From assembly GCA_009746045.1 (NCBI GenBank), contig RPFO01000253.1, positions 4,870,645-4,934,644 of the forward strand: DNA of 64,000 nt, read 5' to 3'. The notes under the pieces were generated by a model. The model did not search any database. It saw only the letters and a program-made list of their open reading frames with translations, and was not told where the DNA came from. The position numbers and the translations under genes are program-made. Source of the DNA: Mesostigma viride (Eukaryota > Streptophyta > Mesostigmatophyceae > Mesostigmatales > Mesostigmataceae). Position 1 is the first letter of the stretch; the number at the start of each line of letters is the position of its first letter. Below are positions 11,701 to 26,700 of this stretch, piece by piece.

Positions 11701-14700
11701 ACTCGATCATGCCCGGGAAAAAGCACATACTCTCCCCGAATACAGCCTAAACAAGTACAATTTGTAAAGAATGTTATCATTAAGGTTTCAAAAAAATTAG
11801 ATCTTCAAATTATTCCCGTACCTACTTATCAAAAACATCATCACGCTCCCCTCACCCGCTCAGGCACCAGCGTGCCCTCCTTGGCCGCCTCTGCGTTCTC
11901 CAGCGCCTTCTTCGCCACCGCCTCCGCCTCCGCCGCCTTGTGCGCCGCCGCTTTCGCCGTCACGCACGCCTTGGCCGCCTCCGCCGCTGCTGTCTCCGCC
12001 ACCAATTTGGCCTCGGCCGCTGCATCCGCCCCTGCCGTCGCTGCGCTCGCGGCCTCAGCAGCCTTAGCTGCAGCCTCCGCCGAGGCGGCAGCAGATTGCG
12101 CCGCCACCAAGGCTTCCGCATGGGCTGCCTTGGCGATCCGCAGCTGCTCGGCGGCGGCCTCCCCGGCCTTGGCCTTGAGGACCTCTTGCGCGGCTTCCAC
12201 AGCGGGGTCAAGGGTACCTGCCGCAGCCCCCTTTGCGGGTTTCTTGGTGGCCCCCCCCCCGGCGGTTATCGCAGCCATAGCCTCCATCTCGACCGCCTTG
12301 CCTGTGAGGATAAAAATATATTGTACCAGCAAGGAGGCAAACAGATCACTACTAGCTAGTCCTAGTCCTATGTACATTAACGTGGTGCTAGGACAAGAAA
12401 GGGAAGTTAGAACAGTTAAGGGACATCAAGAGATCTTACGAGTCATCAATACCTTAGCAAAAGCTGATTTGATAGAGATGTGCCAATAAGCAGATAAAAT
12501 AGCTGTGGCGAGACCTCCACAAATACTGAAGAACAAAAACGCATCAGGGAGCCAAAAGTGAAAGCCTTTAACAGGTGGGGAACGCCGTTGTGGGCATATC
12601 AATCGGACAACCAGCGCAGGCCAGAAATCGGGAGAATCCGGACCATGGTAGCTCGAGCCTGCCGTTATCTTATCCCCTTGTGTCGAGTCGTTCAGGATGA
12701 TGGATATGAATGGAGATGGAAATGTGTAGCCTTGTTCGTTGAAATAATGGCTTGCGAACGTTAAGAGCGACTAGATGACCTAAACGGTGGGGCTGGAAAC
12801 CCTTGCGTGATCAGGGCATATGGCAGAGGTAGATGATGGAATGTATCATGGAAAGAAGTCTTACCCACGAGCAGATACGGGCACCAACAAACCGCCACAT
12901 CGCCGAGTGCATGCTTAGAACGATGCATAGGAAGTACTACTGTAGGTTTGGAAGACACCTCTTCAATATCACTATATCTTACCGGCTACTAGCTGCGCTG
13001 CAGCCACCACTTAGACTGCCATGTGGTTCAACCTTAAGAATTGCAGCAACAGAGCATAGAGTTAGGCGCTGGTACTAGGTAGTGCTACGACTAGTATAAG
13101 TTTATCCACCGTCGGTGGAGTACCTGCTAGCAGCTGCGCCGCGGCCGCCTCCACCGCCACCCTCGCCGCATCCGCCGCCGCCGCCGCGTCCCCCGCGAGT
13201 GCGGCCGCCTTGCTGGCAGCCTGCAGCGCGAGCGACGCCTGGCGTGCTGCTTTCTTGGCGCCCAGCACGACCGCCAGCATGTGCACGGCGTTGGTACTGG
13301 CGTCCGACACGGGCAGTCGCGACGCATCCAGCGTGCGGTCGATCCCGAAACGCTTGAACCAGGAGAGCAAGGGGCCAGCCTCCTGGGAGTCGGCGGCCAA
13401 GCGCTGGAGCACGTGCGCCGCGTCTTCTTCGGCCAAGTCCTTCAGACGATCTGCGAGGCTGCGTTGACCAGGTTGTAGGGCATGACGGGACCAGGTAATA
13501 TAATATTTGTACTTATTAGTGCAAAACATGAAATAATACCATGCCTGAGGGGGCCGTTGTGGGGAAGATATTCTTGTGATTCGCGAGTTATGAGACAATT
13601 TTGCCAAGTCCTTGATCCGGTCAACAAGCCTGCATGGACCAGGTACAGAAAACGTCTTGCAATGAAAGTTCCCATTTACGAAGGAACTGCATTAAGGGCT
13701 TTTGAACAGCCCGCTCCTTCGGGCAATCGACAGATGGCGGCGTCCAGGTTAGGATGGAAAGGCAGCCAGGATAAACAAGCAGTGCACACGGAAGCAAGGG
13801 AGAAAGAGACAAAGGCCTAGGAAAACGGCTGGACTTGGGCACAAAATTTGAAGCGCACGTTCTGCGAGCTTTCAGATGCAGAATATGAACCGAGATCAGT
13901 GCATACATACTACACATACTACTAAACATACTATGTGAGGAGGGACGTGGTGTCATCGCTTGAGAGCTACGTACCCCACGAGGTCACGTTTGCCCAAGGT
14001 TAGCTCGCCACAGCTAAATGACCACGAATATTATTTATATTATTTGCCCATGGCTCATCATCCTTGCCTGCTCCATAGGGCGTATCGCCCATAGCCCATT
14101 GCCCACAACTCATAGCAATTGGTTTGTTACCCAACAACAAAAACAACAATAGAATTGATAACAATAATGATGGCCATGCTCCATTGGCCACGCCTGGCCA
14201 GCTGCAGCACTCACCCTGGGTCATCGGTGGGGGGTGGGTCGAATTCCAGGTGGTAGACGCGGCCGGTGAGCGGGTCCACCCGCCGACCCAGCGCCCGCTT
14301 GAGCAGCACCTCCTCGCTGTTGTCCACTTTGAGCTCCACCACCAAGTCCAGGCCGGCGACGGGGGCAGGCTCCTCGTCCTGTGACACGATAGGACCCATG
14401 GGAGTTGCCGCGCGTTCGGTATAAGCATTGCTGTAAGACTTACTTGAGACCTTTGGGCTCCACCAGCAGCCCAAGCCCAGCAACGGGGCAGGCTCCTCAT
14501 CCTGTAACAGGTAAATCATAACACAGTCCATCACAGCGTAGTGGTTGAAGCGCTGACACCCTAGCCCTTCGTGCAGTGCTGCTTACCGCGGAGAGCCCCT
14601 TGGGCGGTGCCAGCTGCGACGCGTTCCTCTTCCTCTCCGCCTCCATCTCCAGATCCAGCCCGGTGAGCGAGCGCTCCAACAACACCGCCTGCTCGTACGT

Positions 14701-17700
14701 AAGTGGGAAGCCGTCAAGGATGAACCCACGCACCGCGCCCTCTTCTACTGCCTCTGTCACCGCACCCTTCTTGCCCTTGGCCCCCTTGCCTGCGTCCTTC
14801 TTAGGGGCCGGCTTGGCCGCGGGCTTGGCCGCGGGCTTGCCCTTGCCGCCTTTACCAGACGCGGCGGCGGCGGCGGCAGCGGCTTGCTCGGCGGCCAGCT
14901 GGTCGAGTACATCTTGCACCTCGAATGCGCCTTCGCCTGTTGTGTGAATACAGGTGCCATAAGCAATTGATTTTTATGAGGGGAAAAAAATTAAATGAAC
15001 CAGAAACAAAGCGTCTTGAGATTAACGCGATGCGGCCCACAAAGCTTACATCCTTGCGAGGTCATTTTTTGGGAAAGAGCAAGGTAACGACACCCCTTGG
15101 GACGGCTCGTATTCCAACCAGCGAAAACGGTTGTCATTCCTGTCCAGGCAGGCTCATAAGGCACTCGTACGGAGGACGCTTGGGAGAGAGAATGGTGCCA
15201 ACACGTGACATGACGAGAAAGCTGCTGCCAGTATAACACCACCCTCATGGCGCACCATGGAAAGGGCTTCCCTTATGCAAGTAAAAGGCAAGGCACAAGC
15301 AAGGCCTAGTGCTAGATCACGGTAACTCTCCATCCGATGAGAGGCGCCCATAGCACACCAATGGCTGTGGGGAAGGACCTCCCTAACAACGGCCTCTACA
15401 AGCGTGGCTTATCAAGTGAAAAATATATAGTGCTTTTGCAGGGAAGTGCTTTTGCAGTGAGCAGAGAAGCAGAGAAGGGCTTTTGCAGCATCAGCCGGTT
15501 ATTGCAAGAAAAGCACCCATCAAAACGCATGGCCGCACAACGCAACAATCGGGAGAACTGGGGCTTGAAGTCTCACCTTCCTGGATCTTCAACGTGCGGA
15601 TGGCAGCAACAATGAGCTGCACCACAAGCTGGTCCGGAACCTGGCCGTGTGTGAGCAAGGCCGGAAGCATAAGGGGCACCGCGGCAGTATGTGAGGAACC
15701 GCGGAAGCATAAGGGGCACCCGGTAGCAGATGAATCGCATTCCGAGACAGGCAAGGGGCCGCGGGCATATGCAGGTGCTTCAGATCCTACGAATGCATTC
15801 GATTGGAGGTGGAGAGATGATTGCTTATGCTGCTGGCGCAAAATCCTGCCTGCATAGTTGTCGCATCGGCCCAACATGGCCCCTGCGTGCTAGTTTGCCG
15901 TGCATTGTGGTTCCTTCATACAAGTCTACACTGTACTGTGAGTACTAGTCTACACTTTGGTTCCTTCTTTGCCATGCATTGCTACATCATGCGCTCCTGT
16001 TCAACCCAAAGGTTTCGTGTTGTGAGGAGCACAATGCGATTTTACACAAGTCCCGTGACGTTTCCGCTGCCCTCTCCTCTATCGACAATGACAAGCAAGA
16101 TGCTCTCCACAGAACTTGGTATTACACATGCGAAGATTCAATGCTTCTGCAACAATTCTTTTCGAATAAACTGTACCTGCTGCCCCATCGCCAACACCTC
16201 CAGCGCCTGCTGCCCCAACGCCGCCCGCTCCGATGGCACCTCCTGCGTGCCGCGCTCCGCCCCACCTTCCCCCGAGCCCTCTGCTACTGGCACCGTCACC
16301 GTCTCCTTGTCCTGGGCGGCCTTGATGGCGGCTGCCAGAAGCGCCTTTGGTTCCAGCAGTGCACACGTGAGCTTCTCCGCCAGAGTGCTGGCCACGGTGG
16401 TCTTGCCTGCAGGGGGGGAGGGAGGCCGTGCGAGCAGCCGTAACGGCCAACCGGGTGGCAGGAACAGATGAACGTTACCAATATCGGGTGGTTTAGATTA
16501 GTAACAATTGGGGGGGTTAGGTTAGTAACACTAGGGGGGGAGGTTTGTAGCAATAGGGGGGGTTAGCATAGTAACGATAGGGGGCGTTAAGTTAGCACAA
16601 ATAGGGGGCGGCATTTGGGCCAAGCATGGCTGAGATAAGGTTTCCCATGCCTGTTGACGAAGGTTTTACATGCACAGGCCACCACACACACAGGCACTGA
16701 TAGCCACATCACAGGGATGGACGCGCTTGTGATTGAAAACATGCTACACCCAACATGGCACAGCACGCAAATAATAATAAAATTTTGTTCTCGTCGGCGC
16801 CTTACCGGTCAAAGCCGTGCCACTTAACACAGGCCACTTTCCGGCGGCCACATTAATCAGGAAAAAAAGGGCGGGGGCCTGCCTGTGTGCCGCTGGGCCT
16901 CGCTTTCCCCTACTCATCCACCAAAGCGCCAGGTTTATCGTTTACCCACTAAATCATCATTACGTTTCACTATGTAGACTTACCGCTGAAGGGCGCGCCC
17001 ACAATGGCCACCTTGAGCGGCACGCGCCGCGTGTCTGGAAGGTCCTTCTGCGGTATGGGGCAGTAAGTTTTCCCGCTCAGCTCCTCCACCACCTCGGATA
17101 AGCGGGGGTTGAATCCGATGGGCTCCTCGCTCTCCCACTCTCCGCGTGACGTAAGGTAGGCGGTCACCGTCTCCTGCAAACGGCAGCAACAGACCCCCCG
17201 CAGAAGCACCCCGCAGCAAGCCACATTAGTGGCCGTGCGTCTCCTTGGAGGTGGCTCCTTGGAGCCGCCTGAAAAAGCGACGCCCCGTGGCAAGGCGCCC
17301 AAGCAGCAGTCAGCAACGAAAGCGAATCTCGCATGGCGCTTGCCAGAGTTCGCACTTGACCACGCCAACATGCCACGGCAACACCCCGAGACAGCAAGTC
17401 GCACCGAGAGCTCAACACATTCAGATGGCAGCGACTAGTACTTGAGAGTCGGCGACTGACCAGAATGGAAAGCAAAGTACTCTCCCCTCTGGTAAGGGGC
17501 CAAGCGTTTGGTTCCAAACTCAGCTCGTGTCTCGCCCGCTCCATGCTGCGGGCGCCTGCTCTTGGGCGACTCCGGCAAGGGTCTATCTACAAGCAGCATG
17601 ATAACTACTGTCGCTCGCTCTCACCTGGTCAATGATGCTGGCGCGGTGACCACCGGCGTGGGCGACCACTACAGCCTACTCTGCATTAGAAGACAGCATA

Positions 17701-20700
17701 TACACTGTCGGTCGCTCTCACCTGGTCGATGATGCTGGCGCCCGTCTCCTTGGGCGGCTCGGTGACCACCGGCGTGGGCTCGTACAGGGGCACCCCCGCC
17801 ACGAACATGGCCACCCACTCGCGCCACTCGGTGCGGGGCACCTTGGTGTCGCTGCAGGACCGGTAGTTGCCGCACATCTCGGCCAGCCCCATGAGCTGTG
17901 GGGGAACAGTCAACAACAAAGAGAGGAAGCAGAAGATGTAGGAGAACAGAGGAGCCAACGGGAGGATGGGGACGTCAGGAGTAGCAACTTAACACAGAAA
18001 GAGGTCCTTGCCACACATCTCATGTGGGCAGGCCCACGGGCTGATGAGGGGGACGAGCAACAGACGAATGATGGAATGAAAGAAGAGGGGGGCGCTAACA
18101 ACATGGTGGCTGCCGCACAGCTCGGCCAGGCCCGTCACCTGTGAGGAAACAATCAACAAACCGGGGAATATTGATTTTATACAGTTAATAAATGTTTGAA
18201 ACAGTAGCAGTCGGCCAGGCCCATGAGCTGTGGGGGAAGGGGGGGGGGGGGAGAGGATTTACGTAAAAAGGGGGATCATGGTCCATTTCAGAGTTAACCA
18301 AAATCAAGGAAAGGCGTCCTTGCGGCACAAGCGCTAGGCCCATAAGCTGGGAAAGAGGGGTCGGTCAGACAGGGGAATGGGAATGATGAGGAGAAGGGAG
18401 GTTTCGGAACTTTCATAAGCGTGGGAGTGGTAAGAAGAGAACAGAAACAGGGGGCATGTATGAAACGCCAGGTGGTGTGAGGGGAGGAAGTAAAGGTACT
18501 GAGCCGTGCCTACCGAGCACAGCATGGCAGGAGACCGCATCTGCATTCCATAGAGGTTACCCGTGAAAATCATAACAAAGTTTGCTGAGCTATTTTCGTC
18601 CAGGTTACCCTGTGCCCCGTGTCTCCCCGATTCCACTGTCTCCCCTATTCCACTGTCTCCCCGATTCCACGGTCTCCCCTAGTCCACATGATATCTTGAG
18701 GAATTTTTTTGGTTGCATACCAAAAAAATTGACAGTATTTGCTTTCTGATTGGTTCCTGTATTCGTAATCTATATTACACACTCTATAATACATGATTTC
18801 AATTAATTTGAAATCAAGTTCAAGTTATACATGATCACATTTGCACGCAGAGTAGATAAAGACGAGTGAGAGGGTGCGTGGTCCTTACCTCATGCACCAG
18901 CTCCCGGCACATGGCCGCGCGCTGCTTCTTCTTCTGGCGCTTGCGCTCACCCTCTTCCTCCTGCAGGGAAACGAGTTCAAGAATGCCAGCATTGATCACA
19001 TTCTGTGAGATGCGGAAATTCAGGTGCCCGCGCTGGCATCAGTGGCGACGTGTGGATACGATAGTGTGGACATCATCAGAGAGATGGGCAAGAGCCAATA
19101 CTGCCATCTTTGATCAGGCGTCTGCGTGGAAGTATGGCCTTCACCGATGAATTGCATTTTGAAGGAAATGCTTAATGAATGCATTGCGGAATGAACGAAT
19201 TGCTTAGTGAATGAATTGCTTCATGAATGAAATGCTTCATGAATAGTTGCTTACGCAGACGCCAGAATGCGAGGAAGGAGACCTATGCGAGCCAGGGTAG
19301 TGCACCATCCAGCTACAAGCGTAGGGGGACTGCGACCGTGCAACGTCACAACTCTCGAAAAAATCCATAGCCACCCGCGAGTCTTCAAATAAACCACACC
19401 AACCCACACACATGTCTTCAAATACCTGATGGCCACCCACATTTCTCTACATGACCCCCCGCCAATAATTACTTCCAGAGCCAATAATTGCTTCCGAAGC
19501 CAATAATTACTTCCAACGCCGCCCATTACTTCCGAACCCACCTTCCAGCGTTCGCTCTCCCTCGTGGCGGCCGCCTGGTACTCATCCCTCCGCAGCGCCG
19601 ACACCTGCGCGCTGTACGCGATCGCGTATTCCCAGTCCCGCGCCCGCTGGTCCTCATACTGCTGGTCCCGCAGCGCACGGTTCTCCCGCACCACCTCCTT
19701 CTCCTGCCGCAGCTGCCAGAGCCGCTCGGCCACACGCGCCTCCTCGGCGCTGGCGCGCGTCAACAGCTCGGCGAGCTGCTCACTCCCCCGGGCCTCCTCG
19801 CTGGCCTCGGCCGTGCGCTGCTGCTCGAGGAGGACCTTGCGGCGGCGGCGCTCGCGCTCGCGGCGCGCGGCGGTCTCTTCAGCTTTCTTGGCCTTGATGC
19901 GGTCTAGGTAGGCCTCCGACTCCTGAACCATAGGGGTATAGGAGGAATCATAGGAAGATGAATAACAGGAATGGGAATATCAATAAAAACACAAGAGCAA
20001 CCAAGGTAGGCCTTCGACTCCAGATAGGAGGAATGACAGGAATAGGAACAGCAGGAATAGAAATAAGAGCACAAGACCAAGGTAGACCTCCGACTCCAGA
20101 TAGGAATTATAGGAATAGGACGAATAGAAATAGGAATGACAGGAATATGAACAGCAGGAATAGGAATAAGAACACCAGAGCAACCAAGGTAGGCGTCCGA
20201 CTCCTGGCAGGATGGATGAGAGGAATAGAGATTATAGGAGTACTAATAGGAACACAAGGCCAACAATCGACGACAGGCCAAAAACAGTTCGTGAACAGAA
20301 GTAAAGGTTCCTGCTACATCATAACCCCCGCGCCCACCTGTGCGAGCAGCTGCGGCTCCGGCATCTGCTTCTTGATCTTCTGGAGGTGCGCGGCGGCCGA
20401 CGCGGTCGTCTCCGACAGCGGGATGATGTCGTCGTTGGGCGCGTCCACCGACGGCTCGTCCAGCCCGCCCACGCCCAGACCCCGCAGCGTGCGCTCAAAC
20501 CCTTCAATGCCCTCGTTGGCCTCGCGGTCGGCCTTGAGCGAACTCAGATAGCGACGCTGGGTCGACTGGGGGGGGGGGGGAAGGGGGCAGAAGGAAACGG
20601 GGGATCGGCATCGGAGTACGTAATTAAGGGGGCATCGCTGTGAAAGACCAGGGACAACGAGGGACCATGTAGGTAAACGTGAGTCAACATGGGTCGATGT

Positions 20701-23700
20701 AGGTGAGCATAGGTAAGCCTAGGTTTGAGCATGAGGGCGCGGATGATGGGCGGGGAGGGGTATGCGGGGGTGAGGTGGGGTGAGGCGGGGTGGGGTGCTT
20801 AGGGTTGGGGGGAGGACCGGCGAGGGGGGGAGACTCGGTGGGATGTTGGTGGGGTGCTTCCGCGGCGGCCATTCTTCATTGGCGACTCCGCGCCGCAGGA
20901 CAGAAATGCATGATATGGAGCACTTCGTTTGCGTACAAGATTGTAAGGAAAATTGGCGGGAAAAAACGAGCTGATGAGACTGTCGCCTGATACATAGGGC
21001 ATTTCTGCCCGCAAAGGATACATTCCTGGTCAATAAATGTTCAAGATCAAAGCACATAGGTACCTAGAAGAGGCAATGCTGTCCACAGGACGTTTGGCAC
21101 TTGCGGCCGGCGACGCAGCTCTTCAAACAGGAAGGTGCTCGCCCCGACCATGCGTGTGTTATAGCAACGCAGCCAGCCGATGTGCTATGACGCTCTATAG
21201 TGCCCTGATGTTGAAAGATATCCCACGGTGTACCTATCTGCCAACAATGCATGTGAGCAAGATAGTTTACTACAAGACGTCACGCTGCAACCGCCCAAAT
21301 TGAAATGAGAGCCTTTTCATCGCACCTACCCAAGTGGACCTGAGAAAATTCTCAACCACACACCTTTTCAGCCAGGGATAGCTCCACACGGACTTCTGCT
21401 TTCACCGTGCCCCTCCGAATGCTCTGGAAGGAAGGAGTATCCCACGCAAGCATCGGCCAAGCAGCGCCAGCATTACAACAAAAGTATCAGGTACAGCAGG
21501 TTCCATAATCATCTCGGACGAGGGACGACAGCGTTGCCTCAACTTTGTGCACGCAGGAAACTAGGGTTACAAACCAGGGTCAGTTTTTCGTTAACAAGGG
21601 TAACCAACGCTCAACCCAGGCTGCTTTCCAAGTAAGCCATAGCAAGGTGTCATACTGGCTGTCAGGGGAACGGGCGGCAAAGGGGGACATTAAGATGGCC
21701 ATGCGAGACTGTCCATGAGCTAGGCTGGCCCCAAGGAATGAGAATATTGCCTGCTGGAGTCGTAGCTACAATGCGTGTGGCTGAGTGGGCAAATCGTCAG
21801 GGACGGCAAACCCTGGTGCTTAGGATGCTAGCTGCCTGCTGTGTTAGTAGCCTGTATGGGTGTGGCTTGAGTGGGCACGTCATTAGCACTGGCAAACAAA
21901 GAGAGCCTAGTGTTTAGTTCACCCAGTAGATGTGCACCCTGTATAAAGGGAACACCACCCTCCATGTTCTGCATGCGCCGGCCACCCCCTGCTGCCTCCT
22001 GCTACTGCCTCTTGCCACCCACCATGTTCTGCCCTTACTGGCCAGTACCCATCACCTTTGGTCAACAGAATCACGCGCGCACCATGTCTGAAGGGAACAT
22101 GACCCACCATGTTCTGCCCGCCACCACCACCATCTCATCCTGCTGCTGCCCGCCACGGCCCTTTGCAAGGCAAGCAAAATGCAGTCTACCGCCATTCGTA
22201 GTCTTCCCGGTCCCACCCACCATGTTCTGCCCGTGCTTTTCCATATCAGACGCAAGGCGCTGCGATTTGTCCGCGCGGTTGGTGCGCATGGTCTGCAAGA
22301 ATTGTGACCGGGGCGCAAAATTATGACACACAGCATGGCAGTTTGTGTCAGAATGTAAATATATTCATAAATCTATATCTATGGCAAGAGAACATGGCAT
22401 TAAGTATGGCAACATGTATGAAGGCGAACGTCATCACCGCCAATGGGATCCACTGCCAACAACTTTCCCTTTCAGCTTAACACATATGACAAGCCAATGG
22501 CTTGGCACTGCTACAGACAAGGTAGTTTTCCGGCAGGGTGAATACTGGTGACATGGGTTCCAAGGACCCCCACGTAGCCCCTTCACTGCAAGTGAGTTCC
22601 AAGAGAAGATGAAACCCGCCTTATCTGCAACGACACGTCCATGGGGAACAGGACAGCAGGTGACCATGCTCCCCACACAAAGGGGGAAGCATGTGGCTGA
22701 CGAGCGTGTCACTCACAGCAGATGCTATTCATCAATCATGCGACCTAGGTCTACGAGTCTCTTGTGCTTAAACCTAATATTCGTGAAAGATAGGGTCTGC
22801 AGTCCTCAAGAAAGGTTGGGAGTGAAGCAGTTGAGAGATGCACAGGGAGAGAGTGTTGTGGGGCGGAGGACGGCAGACGTGCCAGCTAGCTAGCTTCACC
22901 ATCTTGTTGCGATGCTCGGATCGCTCCCCGTGCCGGACATCATGGGCAGGTATTTGGGGTGCAGCAAGCAAGCCCCCCCCCCCCCATCCCGCAGAGTAGG
23001 CACTCACGTCGACCATCTTGTTGTACCGGTCCGACCGCTCCATCGCCTCAGCCTGCTTCGTCTGCTCCTGGTACTCACGCACTGTGTTGGCCTGCTCACA
23101 CACGTCACATCACATGAGGGCACATGGAGGGTGCACCGTCGATGGTAAGCGGCAGGAAAACGAGGCAACTAGACTCGCTGTGTGTGTTACACCATGTTTA
23201 ACAGATGCGAAGAGAGGATCGATCAAGACAATAAATTGTAATACTACTAGTAATATGACATGGTTCTTAAAAAAATTAGCGAGACAGTGACTCAGACGAC
23301 CAAGCATGCCTCATACTAAGAATGCTGAGCAGGCGTCCAAGGATTCAATAACGAAACAGAAGGCAACGGTGTTTAGCCAGGGTGGAAGATCACCAGTAAA
23401 CTTGAAAGCAAGGGACAAATCGGGTTAAATGACATGTGGTGCAGGTATAATGCCATGTGTGTTTGAAAAGACCTTACAGCCAAACATTTTACACAGCCCA
23501 TGACCTATAGCCTGCACATCGACATTGGCGCTGAAAGACACTCTCACAGAATTAAAAGTCGGCATTATTAATCCTTACAATACTCCTGAGCGACGAATGA
23601 AAACGTCGAGACCGGGTCAACCGAATGGCGAATATTCCACAGCGAATACAAAAAATACCAGATATCTTCAGGATAGGCAAATCTGCAACCGCGGCAGGCG

Positions 23701-26700
23701 GCAGGCCAGGGATGCAAAGTCATGAATGCGTGCGCACCTGCGCATGCAAAAATGGATGCTACAGGGATGCATGTGCATTCACAAAAAAACATAAAACATA
23801 TGTGCCACAGGAATGTGTGCCTCACAGATGGGTGGCGCAGCAACACATTTCAGATATACGTGTGCTTCAAGAATCTGGACCAGAGCACACGTGCCTGCCA
23901 TTGTGCACTGCGGTTGGGCTTGTACTGTGATTGGGCTAGTTGAGAACTAGAACTAGGCAAAGTTACCCCTGTAAAGCCTAGAATGTGCCTGGGGTTTTCA
24001 TATGTATGGACTATGAAAACATGTACCTAATGCATGGTTACTCTTCATATGAATGGGAATTGCACAAATGCATTACTCCCTTCCCCCCCCCCTTTCCTGC
24101 TTCACCACCTCCCCTCCCCTGCTTCATCGTCTCGGCTTACATGCTGCATCCCGGCGGCATCGAACTTGGACAAGTGGAGGCTCTCCAGGATCTTGGTTGG
24201 GTTGTTCACCATCGTGCGGACCTGCGGATGCAAGGTGTAGAGTACCACCGCGACGAAGCACCGTGACTCCCAACAGAGTCATACGCGTTTCATACTCACA
24301 TGGACCGACTGGGCAGATGAGCAGATAGACAGGAAGGGTAGGCTAGGGAGCCCAAGGAGAAACCACGGAATGTCCGAGACTCGTAGAATACATCGCCTTG
24401 GCCATCACATCAGAACCTGGTAATCTAGGGTAGGGGTTTCATACCACAGCTGGGTTATTCCAAGTAGGTAAAACCAAGCCAGGGCCAGTGCGTGCCATCC
24501 GGTTGATATTGCAAGCACCAGCAGTCTCCTCGCCCACAATCGCCACCCACCCACTCTGTCGGATCAGGTGCGTGAGAAACCCACGGCCACAGCTGCACTC
24601 GTAAATCCAAAGCACCTGGTTGGCGACTACTACGTCCGAAATGCGTGTGCCACTCACTGACTTGCCAAACCCCGCCGCATCCTCATAACTGACCTCTTTA
24701 CCTAGTAGTGTATAAACTTACCTTTTCAAACTACAACTGCAAAAAGCTGACAACCCACACTCCTGAAAGCAGCCAAGGCGCCCTCTACTGCCACTCACCG
24801 ACTTGTCGAACCCCCCATGCATGACTGAGTCAAAACCCTCCCGCTGCGTCTTGCCCGCGCGCACGCTGACCAGCGGCATGGTGGGCCGCGTCTCCAGCTG
24901 GGGGGTAAAGCATGGGGAAAGTCATGGAGGAAGTCATGGTGCGAAGCATGCCATGATCCAAGAAAACAATACTCAGCCCATCGATTGCAACAACAAATTT
25001 GTTTGACTCGGCTGCGAGTGCCTTGGGGGCACAAACGTAGGTCCGTCAAACGATATGTGAACTCAGGCATGGGATATGGCGTATCTAAACCCATGTGTGG
25101 GCGGCCTAAAATGCAATGGCTAGTCATCCAGGGCACCGTGGGGTAGCCGCCACAATGGCATTGCGGTGGGCTTGGTTTATCACCAGCGCACGCACCAGCT
25201 CCTTGTTGGCAACAGTAACATCATCATCATGATTACAGTGATGATATTAACATGCGGGGGGGTCTCCACTGGCGAACGCACCAGCTCCTCGGTGTACAAT
25301 GAGAGATGGCGCTAGCGATGGCGATAGAAACAGTACTGATGACACGTGCTGGGCTTGGCCCCCCACATGCGCACGCACCAGCTCCTTGTTGAGCGCGTCC
25401 AGCGCCATCTTCAGCTCGTACACCACTTTCTGGGCGACGCCTTTCTCCTCGCCCATGAGCTGACACGGGGTGGCCATGGCGGTGGAAGTGGGTTGGAAGT
25501 GGAATGAAAATCGGGCGCGAGTGGATGTGCAGCAAACGGTGGAGAGCGAAAAAAAAGGTGAGGGTAATTAATGGATGGGCCTCCATTGGGAGAGTCACGG
25601 CGTACCAACATGTTGAGCAGGTACCTTTCATATCCCTGATTGATTCATAGGAAGAAAGGGGGCAAAGACCACCCCCTTCCCTCGTTGCCTTGAAAGGCAG
25701 GCCACAGGTTCAATTACATTCTCGCTGGAAGAGTCCAGCAACTACTGTGGGTGCAATAAGGCTTCGACATAGCAAAAGCGTAGCGGATGCAGTAAAGCTG
25801 CCCCATGGTCGAGAGGCCACAGATAGGCTTGGAACTGATGTATAGAGGCGCCGGTTTGGGAGAATGTAAAGGCCTCTCCCGGAGCCTGACGGTTTTCAGG
25901 GGCATTGTGGGTGAACCCTGTGTTCCCCCACAAACCCCTTGGGTGAGGGTAATGACGGGGTGGACGAGGGTAGGATTGGGAACTAAATAGCATATCTGGC
26001 TCCTATGGCCGCCATTTGTAAACAAAAGCCAGCTAACTTCATAAATAGCATGGAAGATGATATGGCAGGCATCGTTACCCAGACGTACCACGCCCCATAG
26101 ACTAACCAGTGCAAATGAAAGTCCCATGACTAGCAGGCATGACAGATTGCAGGCTCTTATTATCCTCAATATGCTGGACATGCGATCTGCGCAGGCCGAC
26201 TGTTTTGCAACTCCCCTGGAGCTATCACAGGAAAGATGACTGATAGTAGTCGACAACAGACTAACGCCGTACTGTGAGAGACAACACTATAGTGAAACCA
26301 CAGACGACAATAAAGTGTAAACCATGGTTGTGTGGCCGAATGTGCACCACGCATTGGCGGAAAGGAAGAACTTGCCACTAGCGAAGTCCACGCAGACTTC
26401 AAAAAGACAGCGTGGCGTTTTGGGAACGTACCGCACTTGCTACGCGGGAGTCCATTTTGACGCCCAGTTTCGTCATGGTCGGCTGTTTCCCCATGGCAGC
26501 CGTTGTTGTTGATGGCATGGTTCATCATCCGTGAAATAATTACATGCCAATCACAATAGACAAGGGCCATGTGGCAGGGACGGACGCAAACATGCAGTGA
26601 AAATGAGTTTGGTGCGCATGCTATATGCGAACTCGCGTCTCGATGCCGATCTGTAACCACGACTGGGCATGGAAAGCTTAGCTACACACTTCAGGGCACG

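Noticed and set aside
11686-12489. 267-codon plus-strand Ala-rich frame
   Set aside because: Antisense of CPC1 exon 18; GCC/GCT-rich sequence is open on both strands.
24439-24657. Minus-strand frame with a methyltransferase-like ECSCGRGFL segment
   Set aside because: It lies in a CPC1 intron, overlaps a decayed copy of the exon 5 donor and has no supporting exons.
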